From Bimuria novae-zelandiae CBS 107.79 (Eukaryota > Ascomycota > Dothideomycetes > Pleosporales > Didymosphaeriaceae), in contig ML976771.1 of NCBI GenBank assembly GCA_010015655.1, forward strand, positions 116,041-180,040: DNA of 64,000 nucleotides, given 5' to 3'. The position numbers and the translations under genes were made by a program. The first letter of the stretch is position 1. Every line of letters starts with the position of its first letter. The notes beneath the pieces were generated by a model. The model was given only the letters and a program-made list of their open reading frames with translations. It had not been told where the DNA came from and did not search any database. Below, piece by piece: positions 11,482-24,747 of this stretch.

Positions 11482-11703
11482 TGTCCGATTATACGGCCTC
11501 TATCTGTTGTGGATATGAGGCTGGAACACTTTCTTGTTTGTACCATTCTAAATAAGGCTAGCGCTGCATTGGCACTTTCAGGATCCTCGCACACATCTGC
11601 ATTCCAGACAGATCAGAAGACGACAATCAATCAATCCATTATTACATCCATCAACTTATCTATCGCATTATCTTAAAGTGACAGAACACTATCAAATCTG
11701 ACA
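11482..11703 (+). repeat. Copia-1 3' LTR
   Basis: 222 bp, TGTCCGATTA to AATCTGACA with TGTC/GACA ends. An apparent 65-codon frame inside is not a gene. The same family provides the solo LTR at 21753. Confidence 0.94.
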
Positions 11704-12261
11704 CTAATACGAAATGGCGTAACCCTCTAACCGTAACTCTACGATACACCTAAACAACTCCGCTAATTATAGGGGGTGGAAAACGCAACTTTAAGTAAGA
11801 TATATAATAAATAATACCTAAGATAAAGTTAGTCTAAAGTTAACTACGCTATTAATCCTAAAACTATTACCTATAAGGGCTCTAATTATTACTAACTACG
11901 CGCTAGTCGCAAATATTATAGTCTTAATAAAACTAACTAAACTATTAGCTAGAAGTTAGAAGGTATTTAAAGAAAATCTTAAATACTACAAGATCCTCCT
12001 TAAATAATATACTACACTATGCGAAAATTATTGTCGCGCTAGGCGCACGAGCCACCACAATAACGCGAAACTCCAGATACACGCGTTCTTTAACACTATA
12101 TTACTCTATTAAAATAAGGTCTTTTAGTATAGAAATTTCGGGCAATTAACGCATAAAGGGTAAATTAATAGAATAGTAGTATAATTATATTTTAGCCTAA
12201 GTAGAAGCTAGTGCAAAGATAGCTAAAATTATAAAGTAGCTTAATATAACGTAGTGTATAG

Positions 12262-12707
12262 TATTACGAGATGCACTCGCTTGGTCCGATCCAAGTTAGG
12301 GCAGTAAGGTAATAAGGCGTCTTACGGGTTATTTAATAGTACGAGTTAATGCGATAATTAAGCGTGGTTAAATAATTTAATCCTATAATAAATAAGATAA
12401 CTATTAGTCTATATAGGAGAGTGTACTCGCATAGAAGATACTTTAGTTAACTATAAGAAGAGAAACAATATAGGAGAATTATTACACTATATACTAGTCT
12501 ATTTATTCCTCTATACCTAGGTAATCTGGAAGCCTTGGCGGATCACCCTAATCTAGTGCTACTATCGGATTAGGGTCACGTAACCCTAGCTAACCTAAGC
12601 GACCCCGCAAGTACTCGCGGGCTGGCGATAGCATAGCTTTATCTATTTCCTCCTATTTATTATTAGTTAGTATTATATTACTGTATAGGGTTCCTAAGCT
12701 CGTAATA
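12262..12707 (-). repeat. Gypsy-A 3' LTR
   Basis: 446 bp, partner of 26504-26949; TGTTACGAG/CTCGTAACA ends, RIP-altered here to TATTACGAG and CTCGTAATA. Confidence 0.93.
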
Positions 12708-15700
12708 TTATCCCCCCCTTTAGGGTAATTATCCTAATACTTATTTTTTTATAATTATACGGTGGCGCTAGCGTGCGCGCGTATAAGTAACTATTAAGGC
12801 CTTCTTAGTAAGTTAGCCCTCTAACTTTTTTATCGCCTACCTAACTATGCCTAAAGTCTTAAGAATATCCTCTAACTAGCGTTGTCTAGATTAGATAAAG
12901 GCTATTTTTAACGCAAACGTAGAGATGCTAACTCTATATAGTTACTATAAAAAAAGGGTCTAAAGTATATAGTAGAGTTATCTACTAGTTTCTGTGCTTA
13001 CTATATCTAGGCGAAGGTTTAATATAGTTTAGTCTTAATATAGACTAAGCGTTAGGAGCTAAAAGTAAAGTAACGTTATTTTTAGGGTAATATCTTTTGC
13101 CTAAAAAAGGAGCTTACTTAAAGGAAATAGGAGTTATTTAATATTTAAGAAAAAGAGCGTTATTATAAGCTTAAAAAGATTATATTAATAAAAGAGTTAG
13201 AGGCTTTAGAATGCGTAACTAGGATTTCTAACTTTTTTTTTAAAATTATAATCGCGGACGCTCTTCTTCTATTTTTACTATTATAACTTATATCTAACTT
13301 AGGCTAATTATAGTCTAATTTACTTACTCCCTTTAATCCTTTTATATCCTTTAATTTTAATAAATTCTTAGCTAATCTAGTTATAGGACCTCTAAATACT
13401 CCTTATAGAACCTCTCTAGCGCTGTCTTATAGTTCGTGAGGTTTTATACTAGTTCTTATATATTATAGTCCTCTAGCTATCCTTCCTACTTTACTAGGTA
13501 CTTATACTAATATTTAACTCTTTATAAATTTCTAATTACTTTAACCTTGTACTCCTTATTTTTAAGTTTAAGTTAGGTCTCTAGTTTGGCGTCTGGTGGT
13601 GCTAGTTCTAATAAGGATTTATAGAAAACTAGGTGTATACGTGTATCTATAGGTAACTATAGTTTAAAATTAATTAGGCCTTTAACTTCCTAAATTTTAA
13701 ATAGTCCTTTTTAGAGATTATCTAGTTTTTTACTTAGTCTTGTTATTTTAAGATTTTTTTATAAGAAGAGGACTTTATCCCCTTTTTTAAAAGTTAGTCC
13801 CTTAATCCTTTTTTTATTTACGCTTATTGCTATTTGCACGTTCTACTAAGTAATGTTTTTACGTAATATTTCGTGTAATTCTTATATAAGTTTTACTTTT
13901 TTAGCTACGCTCTTTGTAACGCTTTTAATATCTAATAGATTCTAGTAAGCTATTAGCTTATATCTGTGGTTCGCGTAGTACGACGAGTGTCCTGTAGTTA
14001 CTAATTTCGCACCGTTGTATACTAACTAGACTATAAGTAATAGCTTAACCTAGTTATCTTATAGCTTATTTATATACGTCTAAAAATATTATTCTAGCGA
14101 TTAGTTTGTTCGTTCGGTCTGTTTGTTTATTTAGGGGTGGAAGCTTGTTATAAGCTTATATTTAATTCTTAATTTTACTATAAACGTGGTCTAATACGAG
14201 GATATAAATATTCTTGCCCTATCTATAATAAACTTATCTAGTTGTCTAACCTATAATATTAGTTCTTATTTTACTACGTAGGCTAGTTCCTTATCTAGCA
14301 TAGCCTCTTTAATTAGCATAAATTTTAATTCCTTAGCAAGTTAATTAACTATAACTAAAATTAAGTTATACGGACGTTCGTTTCTAGGTGCTAATAATGC
14401 TAGTAGCTTTATAATAAAGTCTATAGTTACACTAGACTATAGTCGTGGGGGTGGTTGCAGTGGCTATAGAAGGCCGTAGGGCTTATGTCTTTTAGGCTTA
14501 TTTTAGTAACATGCTAAATAGTTACTAATTACCTTTTATACTAATAGTTATAATTTAGGGATAGCGTACTTGTTTACAATCTAACGCGTTGTTTTTGCTA
14601 TTTTAGGGTGTTCCTAATTCTTATCTTTATATAATATTCTAATTAGTAGTAGTGCTGCTTGTTTACTTACCCTTATCCTGTCCTAGTAATCCCTTATAGG
14701 TAACTTTATAGCCTCTTATAGATTGTATACATGTCGCTTATTATCTATAAGCCTTCTATAGTCTTAGGCGTTATTTACTAAAGGTTTATAATAGGTAAAG
14801 TCCACACGTCGTGCGTTTAGCATTAGTGTAAGCTATATTTTATTATAGCGTAAGGTACTATCCTTTACTTTTATAAAGACGGCGTTATAGTTAAGACTGC
14901 CTTCATTTTCTATAAGATTAGAGCGTTAGCTAAGTGCGTTAGTAGCTCTATTAGTACTTCTTACTAAGTAAGTAATTTAAAAGTTATATTTTACTAGTTA
15001 CTTTAACTATCTAGCCTGCCTTTAATTAAGCCTCTTCGTGGTCGTATAGCGAGTAAGGTTTAAGTAATTAGAAAATACTTCTACTTAGTATTTAGCTCCC
15101 TTAAGCTATGCTTCCTATTACTTAAAGTAATTTATAATTACTAAGAGTTTTTTATTATAGATTTTATAGTTAAGTTCTGCTCTTAAGAACTTCTTTAAGT
15201 AGTAGAATACTAGTCTTTACTTCTTATTATTATATTTTTTATAGAAGTACAGCTCCTAGCGCGTAGTCTAATACGTTAGTGTAGATATAATATTGCCGCT
15301 CTAGGTTATACATCTATAGTAATAGCGCAATTAGAAATAGGCGTTTTAGCCTCTTAAAGGCCTCCTGTTCTTTTTTTTATAGTAGTCGCTATTTGCCAGT
15401 TTTTGTGAGCTCTATTAGCGGAGTAGTTATTTTAAAGTAGTTCTTAATAAACTTGCGATAGAAGTTAGTAAAGCCTAAAAAAGACTAGATATCTTTTACT
15501 AATTCTAGTAGTAATTATTTCTTTATTATCGTAATCTTCTTTAGATCTATCTTAACACCTTTTTAGGATATTACAAATCCTAGATACTCCGTTTCCGTAA
15601 TATAAAACTTATACTTTTTAGGGTGTAGGAGTAGCCTGTGCTTTTATAGTTTTTAAAGTACTTTTTAAACGTGTTCCTTATGCTCTGCTAAGGAACCGCT

Positions 15701-18099
15701 TAAGTAGATTAGTATATTATCTAAATACGCTGTGTAGAATATATCTAAGTATTTATATAGAACTTAGTTTATAAGTTCCTAAAAGGTTGCCAGGGCATTT
15801 ATTAGTCCTATTAGCATAACTATGTACTTAAAAAGACTATATTATATATAAACGGCAGTTTTCTACTCGTATCCTTTAGTAATTTATATCTAATAGAATT
15901 TATCTTAGATATTAAACTTCGTGAACCACTTAGCTCCACGGAGTTAATCTATAAGCTCTATAATTAGAGGTAGAGGGTACTAGTTCTTAACTATTAGAGC
16001 GTTTAACTATCTATAGTCTATATAGAGCTAAAGTCTGCCATCTTTCTTTAGTACAAAGAGTATAGGGAAGGCCGCAGGGCTCTAACTAGGCTACTATTTC
16101 TTAGAGCGGAGGTTCTTCTCTAATAGCTCCTTTAACTCTTTTTCTTAGTCTTAGGTAAGGGGCCTTAGGCGTTTTAGCTATAACTTAGCTTCTTTTACTA
16201 GTAGTATTTTATAATCTTACTCTTAGTATTTAGGTAAGACTATCTTGTCGTATTTCTTAAATAAGTCTATAAATTCCCTATATTCTGCTAGTAAACTAGG
16301 GTTTTCGTCGACTATCTTAGCTAATTATACTTATATATAATGTACCTGCTTTAGGTGTTGTTGTATAATCTAATCTATCTTATAAATTAATATTTCTTAT
16401 ATTATAGATATATTATACTTCTTTCTTACCTAAGGTTCCCAAAGTTTCCCTTTCTATTAAGGCTTATTTAGAGCCACTATTGGCTTCTTCCTGGGTAGGA
16501 TTATCCTGGATATCTAGTTTATCTCTAGATTATGTTATTCAAGCCATTTATATCTAATAATAGCCTTAATGTCACCTATCTCTGCGATAGTAAATATGTG
16601 TTAGCTTTCTAGGCCCTTAATATTAATCTATACTAGCGCTGTTTTAAGGCGTAGCTAACTATTACTATATCTTTATAATTAGGTCCTGTCCGCGAGTCCT
16701 ATTTATAGCGGTATTTCCTTATTATAATATAGTATATTATATTTTTTAACTACCCTTAGGGATATTAGACACGCGTCTACCCCTAGGTTAATTAGTGCTT
16801 ATATATAGCACCTATATACTATAATATCCTTAATTAAGCGTTTCTCGACTTAGTAAGTATCTATTTAATAAACTATGATAAATATACTATTACTAGTGTG
16901 ACTTGTTGCCTAGTAATAGTCTAGTTTTTTAAATTGTTAGACCTATTATCTAAGATTTTAGGCTAACTGGCGTTGGCTTCCTTAATCTAATCCTGGACCC
17001 TAGATAGCTTAGAGACTTCCTAAACCTTGGGCCACGTATATCGCTGCCGATATATGGCGTAGGTTTCTCGAATTCTATTAGATTCGTATACCCTAGGCAT
17101 CCCGTGTTAGGTGTATCCTAGAGTCAGGCACTTATGTGCTAGTAAGGCGTTGTGTCTTAAGCCTTCTTTTGCTAAAGCTGCCTCCTCCTAGAGGGCTAAG
17201 TGCGCTAGGCATTACGGATTATATTAGTCCTATATAAGCTTTATGTAATCTTTATCTTTTTCTAGCTAAGTGTCTTCTATTGTTGCGTTAAGGTTACGGG
17301 GATCCAGGCCCTAGAAAAACTATCCTGTCTTAAGCTTTTATCGCTAGTGTAGTTCGCAGTCGTTGTTAAAGTATATATACTACTTATTTTATTTATAGTA
17401 CTTTATCTAATAGGCTTGGAAGTGCTTATAATAATTGTGGCGCACAGTCACAACAATCAGGGAGCTCGAAAACAAAGTCTATTAAGGAGAGGAAGCTCTA
17501 TAATAACTAGCTATTTATAAGTTTAAGGGATCGCGTGCTTGGCTACTTAGCTACTTAGCTTAACCCTAACTAGTATAGAAAGCTCTAGTAAGGTGCCATT
17601 TATAATACACCCTCTAACTTATAGAGCGTAGTATAATAAGCTAAATAGTAACTTAAAGTATAAAAGGTAATAAACTTGCGCGTAGAGCTTAAAAAGCGTC
17701 TAGCTTAAATCCCTAGCTCGCTAAGTAATTAGTCTAAGTAGCTAGTTTATATATAGTTTTAGGAGAAAGGTAAAGAAGAAAAGGAGTAGCGTACTTCTAC
17801 TATAAAGCTTTAATAAACATTTAAGGGTAGCTATCTACTTACAACGTAACCCGTGCGAGTACCTGCATATATAAATAAGAAAATAGGTAGCTATAGAATT
17901 ATAGCGCCTAGTTAGTAAAGGCTTATTTACTTATAGGCTTACTATAATCTATGCTTTAATATTCCCTAGAAAGACTAGAGGAGGGTCTACTACCTACCCC
18001 TTATACTTAAGCTTAGTTAATAACACCTTCTACTAATCCTTTTAAATCTAGCTCTTAATTTCACTAATCTCCTTACTTATAGGCTTATTATAGAGCTTA

Positions 18100-18640
18100 T
18101 AAAATACTTCTCCCTAAAGCGCGTACTAAAGGCGATTACACTCTATAGGCTTCTATTAATGCTAGCTATTTGCTCTACATGGGCACTTATAGCTTATATT
18201 AGGAGTGCGCCCTTTAAGCGTAGCGTACATGCCTACGTGCTTAGTTGTTTAGTCGAGCTGCGCGAGCTAGCGAGCGTATCCTTCTAAAGATAGAATTGCT
18301 ACTGCGCCTGGTCGCGATAGGTTATTAAGCTCTCTCTAAGCCCACTTATAGTTGTATCGTAGTGCTGAGCGTAGGAAATCCTTTATCGGCAGCGTACCCT
18401 TTATCTCTAAGAGATCTAGGAGCACAGCGTTAGCGTGTGCGCGGTTCCATTCGGATAGCCATTTAGTTGTGTCTATTGTTCTGCTGCTCTGTGGGCGTAG
18501 GGTGACCTCTCTGTATGTATGTCGTACCTGCTCCTTCCAATCATCATCGCTCGGACAGAGATTATTCTTAAGTTCTCTAATTAGCGCCTGCAGCGTCTAC
18601 TACTTACTTAACTATAATATTATAAGCTCTAGCCTTTATA
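18100..18640 (-). pseudogene. gag-like coding remnant of the gag-only element, copy 1
   Basis: On the minus strand a frame with few stops reads DDWKEQVRHTYREVTLRP, TTKWLSEWNRAHANAVLLDL and IKDFLRSALRYNYKW, the pattern of a fungal gag capsid region. The plus-strand open frame at 18352 is only its shadow. This segment keeps far more CpA/TpG than the rest of the element, as does the matching segment in copy 2. Confidence 0.7.
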
Positions 18641-19161
18641 GATTAACTATAGTATAGACCTAGTTCTAGAGTACCTAAAGTTTTATTACGAGCTAACTAT
18701 AAATAGCAGACTTTAGCTTATAGCGCTTAAGCTATTATATACGGGGCTCGCCCTTCGTATTTATGTCTAGTAGCTCTAGAGCCTAGTCGTGTATATTTAT
18801 CTACTTAAGAGCCTTAGGGTTAATATAACTTTATATCCTTTAAGCCTTCGCATGGTACTTAAGCTACGCGTACTAAGGTAGGAATAAGTTATAATTTATA
18901 AGCTAGTTACTCGCTAGGAGCTTTATAGTAGTTATTATATAGTTTAGCTCTATTATAGGTTATAAGCGTCAAGACGTAAGCGTAAGGATAATAAAGAGTA
19001 GGGAATAGTTATTATTATAATTATTAGCTAGTATAGAGCAAGTATATTATAAAGTATTATAAAGGTACTAGGCTTATAATTATAACGCATAGTTACAACG
19101 ATTAAAGAGCTTAAAAATAAAGTTTATTAAGGAGAGGAAGCTCTATAATAACTAGCTATTT

Positions 19162-19384
19162 TGTCAGATTAAAGGGTAATCTTGATAAAATAGAATAATT
19201 ATTAATTGATTTGAGGTTGTTCTCTCTTGTCTAAGTATCTGAGAGGTGAGACGCCTCTATATCCCTTGCTTTGTTGTGGAATGCAAGGGTGGAAGCCGCT
19301 TTAGGCAAGGGCGGAATGCGTTTCTAGTAAGGGTATAGGTACGCCAGCCACCTTGCTAAAATAAAGGGACTATGTAATTGGACA
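19162..19384 (-). repeat. Copia-3 3' LTR
   Basis: 223 bp, TGTCAGATT to TTGGACA on the plus strand. Less mutated than its partner 24525-24747 over the first 15 bp. Confidence 0.92.
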
Positions 19385-21752
19385 CACCCCCTTAGCTTGG
19401 GCTTATTCTTAAGTTGGAGACTATCTGTCGTTAATCTAACAATATTATCCTTTATAATTCATTTTTAAAAGCTTCTATCCTTTGCTCTAGCTTAAGCAGG
19501 TTAACCTCTTTATTTATAATCTTGTCCTTAATTTCTACAAGTCCTAATTTATCTAGAAACTTGCTCTACTTGTTAGCTAGCAGGGCCTTTATAAGTCTAT
19601 CTATAACCATGTCCTCTAAGCGTTAATAGTCTATCTTAATTGTCCCTAATGCGACTTCTTGTCTTAGCTAATAATTTTAAATATCTATATAGCGGAGCTT
19701 AGTCTGTAGTTTGGCGATCTCTTTAGTAATAAGTTAGATTATTTGCTAATTATCGCAATTAATCGTAATAAGGGAATTACTAAGGTTAATCTCTAGCTCC
19801 TTTAGTAATCGTGAGGTGAATAAAGCCTCCTTAGCAACCTATAAGAGAGCTAGTAATTTAGCCTCTATAGTTAATATAGTAACTGTATCTTGCTTATTTG
19901 CTTTCCAGGCAATTAGCCTACTAAATAGCTTAATAATATATCCTTGCGAGCTCTTGCGGTCTAGCGTATTATTAGTAAAAGATACGTCGCTTGCTACTTC
20001 TAAAGTATCTGCACCCCCGAGCTAAAGACCTAGTAATCTGGTATTAGCAAGGTAGAGGAAAACTTAGTTAGTAGCTACTTAGTGCTCTTTGCTTAGGTTT
20101 GTTAAGAATCGTAATAGTTAAGAGCTTATAAAGGTAATATCTAGTCGCGTAATTACCGCAGCGTAGAGGATTAATCCTATTTTCTACTAATATTAGTTAA
20201 CTTTAGTCTTGCTAGCGAGTCTAGTTTAGGGAAGCAGTTTAACTGCTACTATAGGTGTTTTATGCTATATCTTATTTTTTTTAATAAGGCGCGAGATCTT
20301 GTTAATGTATAAAGCCTATAAAAGCTAGATCTTTCTATTTAGGCGGTCTCTAATGATTTCGACCCCTAGAAACCACTATAGTTTATTACCACTAGTAAGT
20401 GTGAATTTAGTACTTATCTTTACTAGAGCAACTTTAGCGGCTTGCTTTTATAACTTGTCGTACGCAATAATAAGGTTATCTATATAAAAGAAGATAATAA
20501 TACTATCCTTGATAAGATAGCATGGCTCGTGGGGTACTTTTTGGAAACCTATATTACGGAGCGTTAATGTAAACTCTCTCTGCCAGAGTAGTAGAGATAT
20601 GCGCAGTCCGTAGAGTGCTTTATGTAGTTAGAGGACTGTGCCTGCTCGCGAGTAACCGCGGGGCATCCTTATGTAGATTTCTCTGTCCAGCTTTGCGTGG
20701 ACAAAAGCATTAGTAACGTCGTGTTAGATAAGCTCTAGATCGAACTAAGCTATAATTACTATAAGCATACGAAATAATTAGCCTACTAACGTTAATACGT
20801 AGGTATCTTATAAAGTAAGGTGCTACTATTAATCGCCTCGCACTACTAACCTTGCCTTACACTTTTATAATTAATAGTGCTTATTAAACTTATAGGTATA
20901 CACCTATATATAATTAAGGATTTGATAACCTGCTACTTTTACTAGAGCGGTAGTAACTTTACTCTAGGACTTCATTTCCTTATAGCCCTATAAATAGGAT
21001 TGTTTGGCCTCCTTCCATATATCGTAGAGAGGGTAATCCTCGAGCTTTCCTCGGCATGTAGGTGGCTCTAGAAGCACGCTCCGATGCGGCTTCTTGCCTA
21101 CTGTGATTATTCGTTAAAGTTGCGCCTTGTTAAGAGCCTTGCCGTTGTATTTGCTACTACTACTAGCTTTAGTGCCTGCCATAAAGGCTGCGGCCCACGG
21201 GCTTGTTCGTAATTGCCCTATTTACACTACTAAGGATAGGAGCTAATTATCTCCTGCTATTAATTATGCAAGGAGTGTAACTAGTAGTAGTATTAATAGA
21301 GGCGTTAGGTAATTATAGTTAGCCTTTTAGCCTTATCTATACTCTAGGGCTCCTTTAACCTCTCCCTTTAGCGTCTTGGTAATTGTCTTATCTTTATAAA
21401 AGGACTCCGTGACTTAATCTTATTAAGGTAAGGAAGGTAGCTCTATTAATTATACTTAGGCTACTATCTCTTCTAGTGTATTATGCATAAGGTTATCTAT
21501 TAGGTCTTCTATTTTTCCTAAAAACACTATATTTTTATTAAAAATAACGTCACGAGTGCTTATTATCTTCGCAAGGGATAGAATCTAGATCCTTTATATA
21601 TTAGTTAATTAGTAACCAACAAGGTATCTAATCTAGGCTTTTAGATCTAGCCTTTATAGTTTGCTCTTGCCGCGTTTTGTATTGTCTGTTATCGCGAACG
21701 CTTTATAGCCATACGCCTTTAAGTAAGCTTAATTAGGCTTCTTTAGTTAAGT

Positions 21753-21977
21753 TGTCAGATTTGATAGTGTTCTGTCACTTTGAGATAATGCAATGATGAG
21801 AATTTAATGGATGTGATAATTGATTGATGATGTTCGTGTTCTGTCTGTGTCTGGAATGCAGATGTGTGCGAGGCTCCAAATAAGTGCCGCTGCAGCGCTA
21901 GCCCTATTTAGAATAGTACAAAAGAGAGAGTGCTCCAGCCTTATATCCACAATAGATAGAGGCCATATAATCGGACA
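21753..21977 (-). mobile_element. solo LTR of the Copia-1 family, innermost layer
   Basis: 225 bp in reverse orientation, TGTCAGATTTGATAG to ATAATCGGACA, flanked by TAAGT on both sides (21748-21752, 21978-21982). It interrupts the integrase-side coding region of Copia-3. It clearly matches the 6409 and 11482 LTRs but is not identical. It is lightly mutated compared with the Copia-3 sequence around it. Confidence 0.93.
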
Positions 21978-24524
21978 TAAGTAATAACACTATTTTAAAA
22001 GGTTACTGTCGTAAAGAGCACTTCGTATAGTAATTGCTATTAATTAGCGTAGTTTAGCGTTTAGTTATAGAGGTATACGGCCGTTTAAATAATTTCGGGC
22101 CATATTTACCAAGGTAAATTTAAATTAAGACGTATTACACAAGCTTTCTCCTTAATTACACCCCCTAAGCGTTTAGCTCCTCTATTTTGTGCTTAGGTAT
22201 TAGGTGCTAAAGACTCAATCTTAATACCCTGCGTTAAGCACCACTTCTTAACGTCTGCCTTAATAGAAAAGATCTCGTTATTAGATTTAATAATCTTTAC
22301 TGTAATATTAAATTATACTTTTATAAATCGTATAAAAGTGCTTAGCAGTTTAATAATTAAGCGTGCTAGTTAGTTATTCTTAAAGTAGAAGTCCTATATA
22401 AAGCTAGAGAATTAATTAGTAATTAGCATTTAGCTCTTTTCTCTTGTTAAGCTATCTACTTTATAGTTGTAAAAATCGATTATAATTCGTTTGCTGGGGC
22501 CTTTAGTTAGCTCCCTAGCTTGCCAGCGTATTTACTATTTTAGTTTTACTTTACTACAAGCGTTACACTTAATAGTAGGGAGGTCTTTAATCCTTACTCC
22601 CTTAAATTACTACACGAGGTGTTTAATAGCCTAAGGGCCTAAATAGCCTAATTATTAGTGCTAGGTTAATACGTTTACCTTCTACGGTCTTTATTTAGTG
22701 CGTATGTTAGTCTTGTAGGTAGCATGCGTAGCTTTAGTATGAGTACTACCTACTAGCCTTATCCTGTGTTCTAACACCCACTGTCCATGCAGCTCTTAAA
22801 GTTCTACTAGTATAGTATTGTCTCTTCTCTTTAGAGTTGTTAAATCTTTTTATATGTCCCACTAAAGGCCTTGCCTTCAGAGTAATCGAAACAACACTAG
22901 ATTACAGAGTAGATCTAAGCAATAGGCAACATTATCTAGCCTAATTATTTAGTTACCTCTTCTACTTTATAGTCTAAGATAGACGCTCCTGTATCCTTTT
23001 ATCTATACTTATACGTTGCCCGCCCATATAAAATCTCCTAGTAACAGTGGCCTAAGAGAGACAAAGCAATTAATATTATTAAAGATATAATAAGTAGTGC
23101 CTAAATTAAGTATAGCTAAGTATCGTAATAGATATATATTTAGGTCGGTGTAGAAGGATGCGGCATTAAAGCTCGCTAGGATTTTAATAATCTAGCGTCT
23201 ATCTAGTCACTTATTATTAGCCTTAGTAATTCGAGTTGGAGTAGGAGCGTGTAATTATTTTAATCTAGGGTCTTATAATCTAGCCCTAAAATCCTATAAT
23301 ATAGATCTTTTAACTGCCCTTAGGCTCTCTTAAAGCTCCGAGTTATTTTCTAGCCTATATCTTATTAGAGTAGCTATTCCAGGTTTTAGCCTAAACTATT
23401 CTAGCTACTTGTCTAAAAAAGCGTAAAAGTAGTCTTATAATACGTGGCGTTGTTTACAAGTAGGGCACTTAAGGCCACTAGCTACTACTAGCTTATTATT
23501 TATAATCGCGGACCGCTTAGCTCTAGTACGTTAACTATTATTTTGTTATTTATAATTCTAAGGTCTTCCCTAACTTTTAAATAATACTATTTTATCTATA
23601 AGAGAGGTGTCCCTGTCTGTAGCCTAGATAGATTTACCACAGTTAGCGAGAGATAAACCTGCAATAGTAAAAGCGCCCTTTTATTTACCCTTAATTAGGT
23701 GCTGCAGGATTATATAGTCTTAGAAGAGTTTTATTATATGCTTTCGTAAGACAGCTATATCCTTACTTGTATGTTACTAGAAGGTTATCACCCACATAAG
23801 TGTAACTTAGATAACTACCTTTATAAAGTCTTCTTTAACTAAGTCTAGTCATTAAAGCTTTGCGACGCGATTAGTCTCTACTTTTATAACTACATAATTA
23901 TACTTAGATAGCTATGTAGCCTATAATCTAACTATTTTTATTAGCTTAAGAGCTTCTTAGTATTATGCCCTTGCTCGTTAATATTCGTCTTAATAGTTAA
24001 CCCTAACTATAATCGTGAGGTTGTTAATCTATTACCTTATTATTACTCTAAAAATATAGTAATTATTCTGTAGGTGTGCAGAGATCGTTAATTAGAGAAA
24101 GGTAACTACCTTATTAAGGTCTACCTTTTCTTCTTAGTAGGCTCGATCTATAATCTTATAGGTCTTGAGCTATCCTTTATAGTAGTTAGTATCGTCCTTG
24201 TATGCTTTCGCACCCGCTAGTAATAAATATAATAACAATATTAGTACGCTATTTAGGTTGGTAGTCGCGTAGACAGCGTTTAGCTAGTAGTTACTTATTA
24301 ATAAAGGCACTAGTATTACAGGTTTCTACTTTGGTTTGTCTGTTAGCGCTAGGTTAATAATGTTCTAGACCTTTAGGAATTAGTATCTTATTTTAAGTTA
24401 ATTTAGCCATAGCGTATAGTTCGTGTAGTTAGTCAGGATCACTGTAGGATATCTAAGAGTTAATAGGGCTATAGTAATTAGCTTAGTTAAGGTAGTAATT
24501 AGTTAAGGCAGTGAGACTCTTCAT

Positions 24525-24747
24525 TATTAAATTAAAGGGTAATCTTAATAAGATAGAATAATTATTAATTAATTTAAGGTTGTTCTCTCTTGTCTAAGTA
24601 TCTAAGAGGTAAGACGCCTCTATATCCCTTGCTTTGTTATGGAATGTAAGGGTGGAAGCCGCTTTAGGCAAGGGCGGAATGCGTCTCTGGTAAGGGTACA
24701 GGTGCGCCAGCCACCTTGCCAAAACAAAGGGACCATGTAATCGGACA
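24525..24747 (-). repeat. Copia-3 5' LTR
   Basis: 223 bp. The first bases TATTAAATT correspond to TGTCAGATT in the partner, each change being RIP type. Confidence 0.92.

Larger units (their letters stand above)
6409..11703 (+). mobile_element. Copia-1 LTR retrotransposon, complete but mutated (5295 bp)
   Basis: 222-bp LTRs at both ends and target duplication CTAAT (6404-6408, 11704-11708), inserted 27 bp inside the 5' LTR of Copia-2. Coding order on the plus strand is Copia type: GAG-pre-integrase HQRLGY near 8450 with CDACGKAK zinc ligands near 8550, integrase start DFHDY near 8637, reverse transcriptase IFFYVDNLIIA near 10387 (YVDD changed to YVDN), RNase H SDASFANNT near 10890. A purine tract GCTGAGGGGGTG precedes the 3' LTR. 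Many TAG/TAA stops replace Gln or Trp codons, so it cannot encode its proteins. Confidence 0.95.
19162..24747 (-). mobile_element. Copia-3 LTR retrotransposon inside an LTR of the gag-only element
   Basis: 223-bp LTRs (19162-19384 and 24525-24747) and target duplication TATTT (19157-19161, 24748-24752). The complement of a purine tract (CACCCCCTTAGCTTGGG) follows the left LTR, so it reads on the minus strand. Reverse transcriptase IIIFFYIDNLIIAYDK lies near 20460-20510 and the GAG-pre-integrase zinc ligands (IKCNACSK) near 22560. Without the nested solo LTR it is 5356 bp. It is related to Copia-1 in coding parts and LTR termini but the LTR bodies differ. Confidence 0.93.

Noticed and set aside
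11479..11676. 65-codon plus frame
   Set aside because: It lies wholly inside the Copia-1 3' LTR.
18352..18657. 101-codon plus frame, with a near copy at 34876
   Set aside because: Opposite strand of the gag-like segment; the repetition comes from two copies of the same LTR element, not from a conserved small gene.
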